Assembly: GCA_030653175.1 (NCBI GenBank)
Contig: JAURZV010000006.1
Span: 1-56,676 of the forward strand
DNA from: Methylobacter sp.
GTDB taxonomy: Bacteria > Pseudomonadota > Gammaproteobacteria > Methylococcales > Methylomonadaceae
Direction of reading: 5' to 3'
DNA length: 56,676 nt
Under the pieces are notes generated by a model. It had not been told where the DNA came from. It saw only the letters and a program-made list of their open reading frames with translations, and searched no databases. Below are positions 43,943 through 50,924 of the stretch, piece by piece. A program made the position numbers and the translations under genes. Every line of letters starts with the position of its first letter. The first letter of the stretch is position 1.

Positions 43943-44489
43943 AACTTATTGTTTTAATGTACAGGCGGTAATTGTACTGAAAATTGACCAGTTCAACGGC
44001 TTTAGGCCAAACTGGATCGGGGGATAAATAATTAACTTCAACTTGTTTTTTATTCCTGACAATTAAAATTCGTTTGTTCCGGGCGGCTTCCAATCGCCAT
44101 TCGACCGGAAGTTTTTTTTGCAGCTCGGCAATCGGCCAATAAACCAGTTGCAGATCGGTAATGATAAACTCCGGGTTGACCGACTCCGGTAATAACGGGC
44201 TTTTATCGGACACCACGGTGTTGCCGTCGTAGGTCAAATTGAACAGGCTCAAGCCATCATTACTGAGTCCGGCCATCGCGATATGCCGGGCATCCAGCTC
44301 CAGAACCGCCAACAGGGATTCCTGCCGATCGGCCCACACCGCGTTGATCTGTTGCACTATCCGTCTGGCCGGGCCTAAAGGCTGCGCTATCGGCATCAGC
44401 TCCGGTTTAGCGGCATCTTGCACCGGCTGCATCAGCACACAGCCGGGCAGCCAGAGCAAAAACATAGCGCTGAAAATCCTTATCGGCAT
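43923..44489 (-). CDS. DUF3261 lipoprotein of the aryl-polyene operon
   Basis: The product has 188 residues. A signal peptide with a lipobox (FLLWLPGCVLM) predicts an outer-membrane lipoprotein. The mature protein matches the DUF3261 proteins common in APE clusters (RIVQQINAVWADRQESLLAVL, then YWPIAELQKKLPVEWRL). It probably helps transfer the pigment lipid to the outer membrane along with the LolA-like and MMPL proteins, by analogy with the cluster's transport genes. The start (ATGCCGATAA...) lies in a sequence that once overlapped the stop of the flavoprotein gene upstream. A repeat cluster now separates them, with a copy of the junction on each side. Confidence 0.82.
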   Translation of the reverse strand: MPIRIFSAMFLLWLPGCVLMQPVQDAAKPELMPIAQPLGPARRIVQQINAVWADRQESLLAVLELDARHIAMAGLSNDGLSLFNLTYDGNTVVSDKSPLLPESVNPEFIITDLQLVYWPIAELQKKLPVEWRLEAARNKRILIVRNKKQVEVNYLSPDPVWPKAVELVNFQYNYRLYIKTISYDLIPE

Positions 44490-44527
44490 AACTCAACCAG
44501 AGTATCCAATTTGGGACGGGCATTTTC
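44479..44527. repeat. Left copy of a 49 bp direct repeat (flavoprotein 3' end / lipoprotein start)
   Basis: This sequence matches 44727-44775 at 43 of 49 positions. Read on the minus strand it still encodes the flavoprotein tail ENARPKLDTLVELCR plus stop, and it supplies the start codon of the DUF3261 gene. The two copies flank the REP cluster. Confidence 0.88.
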
Positions 44528-44529
44528 AC

Positions 44530-44717
44530 TTCGTTCCCACGTGCCACGCTCATCGTTATACACAAGTGCCTGCGCAACACCGTCATACCTCTCGTTCCCA
44601 CGCGCCGCGTGGGAATGCAGTGCCGGACGCGCTGCGTCCCGTATACGCAAGACATTGGTCGTGACTCGCGGCGCAGCGCGCCTTGACTGCATTCCCACGC
44701 GGCGCGTGGGAACGAGG
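44530..44717. repeat. REP cluster separating the flavoprotein and DUF3261 genes
   Basis: It begins with a degenerate REP half (TTCGTTCCCACGTGCCACG) followed by CTCATCGTTATACA, the same left-end arrangement as the cluster at 33117. A full REP pair (44590-44717) follows, with internal CCCGTATACGCAAGAC, nearly identical to the unit at 26761-26860. No gene is present. Confidence 0.85.
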
Positions 44718-44726
44718 AATAATAAC

Positions 44727-44775
44727 CTTATCGGCATAACTCAACCAAAGTATCCAGCCTTGGGCGGGCATTTTT
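44727..44775. repeat. Right copy of the 49 bp direct repeat, in the 3' end of the flavoprotein gene
   Basis: This copy holds the functional C-terminal codons (NARPRLDTLVELCR) and stop of the flavoprotein gene. It has 6 mismatches to the left copy, so the duplication is older than the perfect one at topB. Confidence 0.88.
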
Positions 44776-45966
44776 AACATAGGGATTATTTTCATCCCAG
44801 GCATAACCGGCCAAAATTGAACTGATCATCGCCTTAACTTCGGGTTGCTGTCCTCGATGAAAAATGACATCCTGAAAACGGCCGTCATACCAGGCATCGA
44901 CAAACACCCGGAAGGTATTGACGCCGCGCTGCAAGGGCTCGGCGTAATCCTGCTGCCAGTCCACTGTTTCACCGTTAAATTGCCTGACCAAAACATCCGC
45001 AGCCAAGCCGGCTGATTTCATTGCAATGGTAACGCCGGATGAAAACACCGGGTCCAGGAACTCACCGGCATTGCCTAGCAACGCATAGCCTTTGCCATAC
45101 AAACTTTTTACATTGGCGGAATAACCGACGATGGTATTGATTTTCTCATCGAACACAGCGTTCTGAAGCAATGCGGTCAAGCTGGGGTCTTGATTGATGA
45201 TATCCTGCAAGGCTTGGTCGTTATTGTCCCAGCCCTGAAGAAATTCAGGTTCAGCGACCACGCCAACGCTGCTGCGTCCGTTGCTGAACGGGATAAGCCA
45301 ATACCAGACATCTTTATGCTCGGGATGCACCGTGATCCGGATTTTATTTCTGTCAAATTGACCGTCCCCGATTCGATCTTCAATATGCCCGAATAAGGCT
45401 TGCCTGACCGGAAACCCTGAAGGCGATTCCAAATCCAGCAACTTGGGCAAGATACGCCCGAAACCGCTGGCATCCAGCACAAAATCGGCACAGTAAGTCA
45501 TGACTTCGCCCTGTTGATTGCGCACCGTCAGCTCCGGCCGACTAGCTGCAAAATCGGCCGCCATCACCTCCATTTGCCACTGTATGTTAACGCCCATACG
45601 CACCGCTTCATCGGCAAGCAGCTTGTCGAACCGGCCGCGCTGCACCTGAAACGTGGTGCCCATGCCGGGGCTGAATTTGTCTTCAAAGGAAAACTCGGTA
45701 TGCAGGTCTCGATATACGAAAGACGCGCCGTTTTTATACTGAAACCCGGCATTGACTAACGCGTCCATCATCCCGGCCTGCTTAATAAATTCCATGCATT
45801 GCGGCAACAGGCTTTCACCGATACTGAATCGCGGAAACAGCTGCCGCTCCAGAATGGTCACCTGAAAGCCCTGGTTTTGCAGCAACGCACCGGCGATACT
45901 CCCGGAAGGCCCGGCGCCGATGATGATAATTTCGCCTTTATTATTCTTGTTATCTGTCATGATCAT
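44728..45966 (-). CDS. Halogenase-like FAD-dependent oxidoreductase of the aryl-polyene operon
   Basis: The product has 412 residues. The N-terminal Rossmann motif is IIGAGPSGSIAGALLQNQG and the GESLLP segment follows, as in flavin-dependent halogenases and related hydroxylases. WYWLIP fits the W-x-W-x-I-P halogenase signature. The second FAD motif is GYALLGNAGEFLDPVFSSG. It may halogenate or oxidise the aryl head; xanthomonadin-type APEs are brominated. I could not locate the catalytic Lys of tryptophan halogenases with confidence, so oxidase or reductase activity is possible. Starts at 45966 and 45960 are both plausible. Confidence 0.78.
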   Translation of the reverse strand: MIMTDNKNNKGEIIIIGAGPSGSIAGALLQNQGFQVTILERQLFPRFSIGESLLPQCMEFIKQAGMMDALVNAGFQYKNGASFVYRDLHTEFSFEDKFSPGMGTTFQVQRGRFDKLLADEAVRMGVNIQWQMEVMAADFAASRPELTVRNQQGEVMTYCADFVLDASGFGRILPKLLDLESPSGFPVRQALFGHIEDRIGDGQFDRNKIRITVHPEHKDVWYWLIPFSNGRSSVGVVAEPEFLQGWDNNDQALQDIINQDPSLTALLQNAVFDEKINTIVGYSANVKSLYGKGYALLGNAGEFLDPVFSSGVTIAMKSAGLAADVLVRQFNGETVDWQQDYAEPLQRGVNTFRVFVDAWYDGRFQDVIFHRGQQPEVKAMISSILAGYAWDENNPYVKNARPRLDTLVELCR

Positions 45967-45993
45967 TTGTCGCTATTCAAATATTAAAAGATA

Positions 45994-46082
45994 GAACGCT
46001 GATGACGCGGATAATTATGATGAACACAGATCAATTCGATAAAAATCTTATTTAATCATAATTATCCGCGTCATCAGCGTTC
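45994..46082. repeat. 89 bp element with perfect 28 bp inverted repeats
   Basis: The left arm begins GAACGCTGATGACGCGG and continues ATAATTATGAT (45994-46021). The right arm (46055-46082) is its exact complement. The loop is 33 bp. It lies between the MMPL exporter and flavoprotein genes and overlaps the end of the exporter gene, whose last two codons and stop are formed by the element. Confidence 0.9.
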
Positions 46083-48431
46083 CATTGTATTTGATCGTTG
46101 AGCATCCTTAAGCCCAATCAATGGCGCGCACAGCAGCGCCGTTACAATACCGACAGTTACCGTAAAACCGAAGGCATGCACGATCTCGGTAGAACTTGTC
46201 GCCAATAAGCCGAACGCCAGCAAGGTCGTTAATGCCGAAAGTGTAACCCCCAGCGAAGTGCTGGCTCGCCTGTCTCCGGCCATGAAAAAGAACAGCCCGT
46301 AATCGACGCCGATGCCCAACACCAGCAACAACGCAAACAGGTTGAACAGACTGAACAACTGATCGAACCAGCCCAGCATGGCTAACGAAACTGCCAGCGC
46401 AGCAACCGGCACCGACATGATGGTTACGCCATTGCGCCAACCGAATTTGAAGCCCAAACCCAGCGAGGCCAGACAGAAAGCAACCAGCAACAAGCCGCTG
46501 GCCCTGATTCTATAACGCGCAAACAATGACGATACAGACTCGACTTGATCCACCCAGACAACGCCCGGCAAATCCTGTAGCGCCGTCAATGCGCTAGCAT
46601 CACTAATCCCGATTAACGCAACAGTGCTTTGACAGCGACCGGAATCACAGCCTAGCCACAACTGCTGCTTGGTCTCGTCAGCAGTCGCCAGCCACTCCGA
46701 TAAAGCCAGCGTATTGCGCTCTGCTGCGACAAACTGCTTGAGTTCGGCTTTCACAGCCATCTTGTCAAACCCAAGTTCAGTCATGTAGCGCTCAAGCAAG
46801 CCTGAGTCGTACAGCTTATACCTTAATAGTTGGTAATTTTGTTGCTGCCTACTCGTATCAGGCCAATAGTTGCTCAATCCTTCATAAGCAGTCAGCGCTT
46901 TTTGCTGTTTTAACGCATCCAGGCGTTTAAGCAGTCTTTGTTCATTTTGATGCCAGCCGGCTTGATCCTTCCCCGACACCAGAAAAAACTGGTTGTCAGG
47001 ACTCATCGGAAACAAAGACCGAATTTTATCGGCTGTGCGGATTAACTCGGGCGGTGGCGATTGCAGCAAACGCACATCATCCTGCGGCGTCAGCATCCAC
47101 AGTCCGCCCGCTATAAAAACCGTCAACATCAAGCCTAACCAGCGCCGGTTTTTGCTTACCCACAGCGGCCAGTGCTGCTCCCAATAGGTTGTCAGTTTAA
47201 GTATGCCCGGCTGATGATCGAATGTGAACCCGGTTAACAGCAAAGGAAACAGCAGCACCACCGTCAGCCAGGCGACTAATAAACCCATCGCGGAAAATAA
47301 CGCCACTTCCTGCAAGCCTGGAAACGGTGAAAAGCCCAAACCCGCATAACTTAACAAATTGCTTAACAGCCCTAAAGAAAGCCCCGGCAGAATAAACTTT
47401 AGGCCTTTTCGGGGATTCCAATCTTTCTCGCCGAAACTGTCGCACAAAAAATGTTGGGCATAGTCGTCAGCGACGCCGATCAAGCTGGCTCCGAAAACCA
47501 GGGTAAGGATATGTATTTTGCCGAAAAACAGCACGCAGATAACCAACGCGGCAAACAGGCCGCTGCCGATTGCAAGGCTCGATAACAGCAACGGCCGCAT
47601 ACTGCGGAAAGTCGCCCACAGCAACACGATAATGCCAAGACTGGAGCCTATGCCGACCGTGGAAATTTCCTGTTTGGCGGATTGCGCGCCATGCGCGGTA
47701 AACAACGGCATGCCGGAAACCAGCAACTCGCCGCCAGCCGTTTTGACTTGCTCGGTTGCGCTGTCAACCAGGCTCGACAAAGTTTCCAGCTTGTCCAGCT
47801 GCAACCTTTCATCCTGCAAATCGGTCAATAGCAACGCCCAAAACCGATGTTGATCCGACAATACGACGATGCCCTGCTCCAGATTTAACTTGATCGGATT
47901 TTGCGCATTGAAATAACGACTGAATATCAACGACGGATCGCGCTCCAGATCGGCCGCCTGCATCTGTCCGAGGGGGCTGTTGAGTATCTCCAGATTTTGT
48001 TTGACTAACTCATCAGGATTAGTCGCCAATAAAGCTTGGGATTGCGCATCCAACAGCTGATAGCGATAAGGAAACAGTTGCTGATATTGCTTGATATATT
48101 GCTGTTGGGGAAACTCCAGCACCACCTTGTTAAACAGCTGGCTCTGCTCCAGTTGCTGCTTAAGCTTTTGTGCATGATTGATGGCTTCTTGAGACGTCGC
48201 CGCGCCCGCCAGCCAGATCACTTTCCTATTCAGGATCTCATTGTGTTGCCGGGTGGCTTTGGCAATTTCCGGCTGCTGTTCATTGGCTGGCAATAACGCT
48301 AAAAAGCTGGTCTCCAGCCAGTCTTTAGTCAAGGCCTGACTGCCGAGAATACAGATAACCAGCATTCCGACCAGCCAAAGCCCTGCGGTCAGTTTAGGGT
48401 GATAAACGTTCAAAATCGGCTTCCTGTTCAT
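46074..48431 (-). CDS. MMPL/RND-family exporter (ApeM-like)
   Basis: This 785-residue inner-membrane protein has about 12 membrane segments in two RND-like halves. An N-terminal helix (LTAGLWLVGMLVICILGS) is followed by a large periplasmic loop, a block of helices with the family DD motif (LIGVADDYAQHFL), a second periplasmic loop, and helices with GIGVDYGLFFFMA. It is the predicted transporter moving the polyene lipid out of the inner membrane, together with the LolA-like protein. It overlaps the LolA-like gene upstream by 38 nt. The final residues (NTMER) and the stop come from an inverted-repeat element, so the native C-terminus may have been shortened or altered. Confidence 0.87.
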   Translation of the reverse strand: MNRKPILNVYHPKLTAGLWLVGMLVICILGSQALTKDWLETSFLALLPANEQQPEIAKATRQHNEILNRKVIWLAGAATSQEAINHAQKLKQQLEQSQLFNKVVLEFPQQQYIKQYQQLFPYRYQLLDAQSQALLATNPDELVKQNLEILNSPLGQMQAADLERDPSLIFSRYFNAQNPIKLNLEQGIVVLSDQHRFWALLLTDLQDERLQLDKLETLSSLVDSATEQVKTAGGELLVSGMPLFTAHGAQSAKQEISTVGIGSSLGIIVLLWATFRSMRPLLLSSLAIGSGLFAALVICVLFFGKIHILTLVFGASLIGVADDYAQHFLCDSFGEKDWNPRKGLKFILPGLSLGLLSNLLSYAGLGFSPFPGLQEVALFSAMGLLVAWLTVVLLFPLLLTGFTFDHQPGILKLTTYWEQHWPLWVSKNRRWLGLMLTVFIAGGLWMLTPQDDVRLLQSPPPELIRTADKIRSLFPMSPDNQFFLVSGKDQAGWHQNEQRLLKRLDALKQQKALTAYEGLSNYWPDTSRQQQNYQLLRYKLYDSGLLERYMTELGFDKMAVKAELKQFVAAERNTLALSEWLATADETKQQLWLGCDSGRCQSTVALIGISDASALTALQDLPGVVWVDQVESVSSLFARYRIRASGLLLVAFCLASLGLGFKFGWRNGVTIMSVPVAALAVSLAMLGWFDQLFSLFNLFALLLVLGIGVDYGLFFFMAGDRRASTSLGVTLSALTTLLAFGLLATSSTEIVHAFGFTVTVGIVTALLCAPLIGLKDAQRSNTMER

Positions 48432-49035
48432 CGGTTAACTGTGTAGGGTGTGTGATGTTATCGAAAGTAATGCGGGTGATGTTGCCGCCGGTTTCGCGTA
48501 TTTCCAACCAGCGCAGCTCGGTATCGCCCGACAGCACCATCGTGCTGATGATTTTTTTCAGCATCTCATCCTTGGGGATTAACTCCAGCTGCCAGGAAGT
48601 TTTTTGATCGGCTCCGGTCACACTAAAGCCGTCGGTTAACGCCGCTAAATCACCGCCCAACATGGCCTTGAAAACCTTGCCGAAAGCCGCCGGTACCGCC
48701 TGCTCGCCCTGCCCTGTCAACAGCTTCGACTCATTGACCAGCAGTAACGAAACAACCGGCGTCAGGGTTTTCCAGATGACGCCCTTGCTTTGGTGGTAGG
48801 TAAACGTGCCCGTGGAAATTAAAGGTTTATGCAAAACCTTCAAGTGTTTTTGCTGGTGAAAGTCGCCCTGGGTGATGGGCGTTTTTATCAAACGAGCCGT
48901 GATTTGAGTTAACACATCGTCAGCGTGACTTTGACCTTGCAATAGAAAAAACAGCAATAACGATTTTAAGAAAGTAGCCGGGATATAGCGGCAGCGTAAT
49001 CCAATGCAGTTCTGGAACAAAGCAGTGCTAAACAT
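48394..49035 (-). CDS. LolA-like outer-membrane lipoprotein carrier of the aryl-polyene operon
   Basis: The product has about 213 residues. The ATG at 49035 is chosen over the TTG at 49044. A signal peptide (FLKSLLLFFLLQGQSHA) predicts periplasmic export. The LolA-type fold is suggested by ITQGDFHQQKHLKVLHKPL, STGTFTYHQSKGVIWKT and LFINESK-like LLVNESKLLTGQ. It likely shuttles the hydrophobic APE lipid across the periplasm. Its start overlaps the end of a vapC gene by 8 nt, an unusual neighbour that implies insertion of the toxin module just upstream. It overlaps the MMPL gene downstream. Confidence 0.8.
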   Translation of the reverse strand: MFSTALFQNCIGLRCRYIPATFLKSLLLFFLLQGQSHADDVLTQITARLIKTPITQGDFHQQKHLKVLHKPLISTGTFTYHQSKGVIWKTLTPVVSLLLVNESKLLTGQGEQAVPAAFGKVFKAMLGGDLAALTDGFSVTGADQKTSWQLELIPKDEMLKKIISTMVLSGDTELRWLEIRETGGNITRITFDNITHPTQLTDEQEADFERLSP

Positions 49036-49414
49036 ACAACTCAACCGCTAAATGGTGGAAATGTTTATCAATCGTCAATACTTTTACTTGATAACGTTGC
49101 GCGATAACAGCGATTAACGCATCGGTTAAAGGCAGGGTAATCCCTCGACTTCTAAGCTCTTGCAATAACAATCCGGCATTTACCCAATCAAGTTCCTGCG
49201 TAGGGAAAGAGGTTACAGAACTTATCAAAAGATTAATTTGTTGTTGCTGTTTTTCAGTTTTAACGCCTTGCAGCAATTCGGCAATAATCACGCCTGTGAT
49301 AGCTGCTTGATTATTTTCTATTAAAACAGCCACTTGATTTCCTAGCTCACCTTCCTGGTAACGTAAAAAATCAATCCAGGCGCAAGTATCGACTAAAACC
49401 AAGCCATCAGTCAT
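49028..49414 (-). CDS. vapC: VapC-type PIN-domain toxin
   Basis: This 128-residue PIN nuclease has the acidic residues expected for tRNA/RNA cleavage: Asp in LVDTCAWIDFL (Asp9), Glu in GVIIAELLQG, Asp in LPLTDALIAVIAQ and Asp in LTIDKHFHHL. The start overlaps the stop of the vapB gene (ATGA-type, 4 nt). It lies in the APE operon, whose genes are otherwise biosynthetic, so the pair is a transferred or hitch-hiking module. Confidence 0.9.
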   Translation of the reverse strand: MTDGLVLVDTCAWIDFLRYQEGELGNQVAVLIENNQAAITGVIIAELLQGVKTEKQQQQINLLISSVTSFPTQELDWVNAGLLLQELRSRGITLPLTDALIAVIAQRYQVKVLTIDKHFHHLAVELYV

Positions 49415-49617
49415 TTATTGATTTCCAATTCGCGCAATACTTGCCAATTATCCGCAATATCAACTTGTCCGCGCAACGCTAATAAATCCTGCTGTCGCTT
49501 TGCCTGCTGCAAATAGGTTTGAATAGCTTTATAAATAGCCTCGGATTCATTATTAGAGTGGGTATAAAGCATCAAGCTTTTTAACTGCTGATCATCAATA
49601 GTAACGGTTGTTTGCAT
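49411..49617 (-). CDS. vapB: VapB-type antitoxin
   Basis: This 68-residue antitoxin has an N-terminal ribbon-helix-helix-like segment (MQTTVTIDDQQLKSLM, then NESEAIYKAIQTYLQQAKR) and a C-terminal toxin-binding tail with LRGQVDIADNWQVLREL, as in VapB partners of PIN toxins. It is 4 nt overlapped with vapC and should neutralise it and autoregulate the pair. A 190 bp gap without a gene separates it from the thioesterase gene upstream and could carry its own promoter. Confidence 0.87.
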   Translation of the reverse strand: MQTTVTIDDQQLKSLMLYTHSNNESEAIYKAIQTYLQQAKRQQDLLALRGQVDIADNWQVLRELEINK

Positions 49618-49808
49618 GACACAATCCTAAAAATAGTTTTTCATCATTGTATTTAACTTGAGGAATCATATACCTGATTTTTCTTAGCCCTGCAAATCTC
49701 ACAGCATGGATATTTCTACCAATCGTACGGCAAAGTCAGTCAACACGGGTTCGTCTACGACATCCCGGCCGAATGCCAATAAATACAGCAACAGCGCTTT
49801 TATTAAAC

Positions 49809-50222
49809 TCAAGTAGTCTCCAGGCCGAGCTTTTCAAACAACACGGCGGGCGATGCAAAGCACATTTCCCTGGTTGCCCAGTTTACAGCCACCTGAACGC
49901 TATGGCCTTTGGTCAGCCTTAGGCCTGAGTGTTTATCGGTGATCAGGTAGTTTATTTTCAAGCGGTTTTCCCATTCGACGATTTGGGCTCTTACCGTGAT
50001 TATCTGCCCGAATACCGCAGGTTTTGCATAACGGATACTGAGATCGATGACCGGCCACGCATAACCGGAATCGCGCATTTGCGGATAGTTGTAATCGATT
50101 TTTTCCAACAGGACGCAACGCGCGATTTCAAAATATTTTGCGTAATGCCCGTGCCAGACCACTTCCATCATGTCGACATCATGGAAGGGAATTTGTAGAT
50201 CGATTGAGGTTTGATGAATCAT
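49809..50222 (-). CDS. Hot-dog thioesterase (4HBT-like, ApeK-type)
   Basis: The product has about 137 residues. The start ATG at 50222 (MIHQTSIDLQIPFHDVD) has a GGGA upstream; an in-frame extension further upstream is not needed. The 4HBT signature is FHDVDMMEVVWHGHYAKYFE with the catalytic Asp. It probably releases or edits acyl-ACP intermediates of the polyene pathway. It originally followed the ammonia-lyase gene directly (stop and start overlapping). A REP unit, a RAYT transposase gene and another REP now separate them. Confidence 0.85.
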   Translation of the reverse strand: MIHQTSIDLQIPFHDVDMMEVVWHGHYAKYFEIARCVLLEKIDYNYPQMRDSGYAWPVIDLSIRYAKPAVFGQIITVRAQIVEWENRLKINYLITDKHSGLRLTKGHSVQVAVNWATREMCFASPAVLFEKLGLETT

Positions 50223-50252
50223 TATAATCCCGTTTCCATAAGCCAACCCTCA

Positions 50253-50384
50253 GAGCGCAGCGCGCCCGGACTGCATTCCCACGCGGCGCGTGGGAATGAG
50301 AAGAAAGTGGCGCAGAGGGTAATTATCTCGTTCCCACGCGCTGCGTGGGAATGCAGTTTAAGGCGCGCTGCGCCGCGAATCACA
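50253..50384. repeat. REP units downstream of the RAYT gene
   Basis: One unit (50253-50300) reads inward with ACTGCATTCCCACGCGGCGC. A second (50328-50384) starts CTCGTTCCCACGCGCTGCG and its GCGCGCTGCGCCGCG arm ends at the RAYT stop codon. Two opposing REP units of the same family as elsewhere in the window therefore abut the transposase gene. Confidence 0.85.
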
Positions 50385-50919
50385 GCCAATCCTTAAAAAC
50401 AGGAATCAACCCGGCAACGCCCTCATAATCCCTGGCACTGGAATACCTCCAATGCATAGCTTCATCGACATATCCCCGTTTCACCGGGTTTTGATGGATA
50501 TACTCCAGCTTTTGACGAAGCACCTGTTCATTCTCGATAAGCTGCGGGTGCGATCCCTCTTCCCAACATTGATAATCCCGATCCTCGCGTTTGTAATCCT
50601 TACGGAAAAACGCCAGTTGTTGCAACAACCGCTCGGCGCGGCATTCCTTCAAGTGGTCGATCAGTTTACGGGCCGTGTAGGATTTGAAGCGCGGCAATTC
50701 CAAAGCCAGGTTTTCTGCTTGTACAATCATGTGAAGGTGATTTTCCAGGATGACATAACCGTATATTTTCCAGTCTAGTTCTTCTTGTCTGTAGCGTAAT
50801 GCGTCCAGAACAATACCTGCCGTTTGCGGGCGGGTGAATAGCGGTATCCAGTTCAACACGGTGCAGGTTAAAAAATGCGGCGCTTTTTCATGGCAGATTC
50901 GGTAGCGGCTACGGCCCAT
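50380..50919 (-). CDS. REP-associated tyrosine transposase (RAYT)
   Basis: The product has about 179 residues. The start is the ATG at 50919 (MGRSRYRICHEKAPHFLTC); upstream codons are REP DNA. This is a Y1-type HUH nuclease: HUH is ENHLHMIVQ, and the catalytic Tyr is in FKSYTARKLIDHL. The end region has LEYIHQNPVKRGYV and WRYSSARDYEG, both typical of RAYTs. These enzymes bind and cleave REP hairpins. The gene is flanked on both sides by REP units (50253-50384 and 50931-50982), so this is a REP-RAYT unit and a candidate driver of the REP family seen across the window. Confidence 0.9.
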   Translation of the reverse strand: MGRSRYRICHEKAPHFLTCTVLNWIPLFTRPQTAGIVLDALRYRQEELDWKIYGYVILENHLHMIVQAENLALELPRFKSYTARKLIDHLKECRAERLLQQLAFFRKDYKREDRDYQCWEEGSHPQLIENEQVLRQKLEYIHQNPVKRGYVDEAMHWRYSSARDYEGVAGLIPVFKDWL

Positions 50920-50924
50920 CGTGT

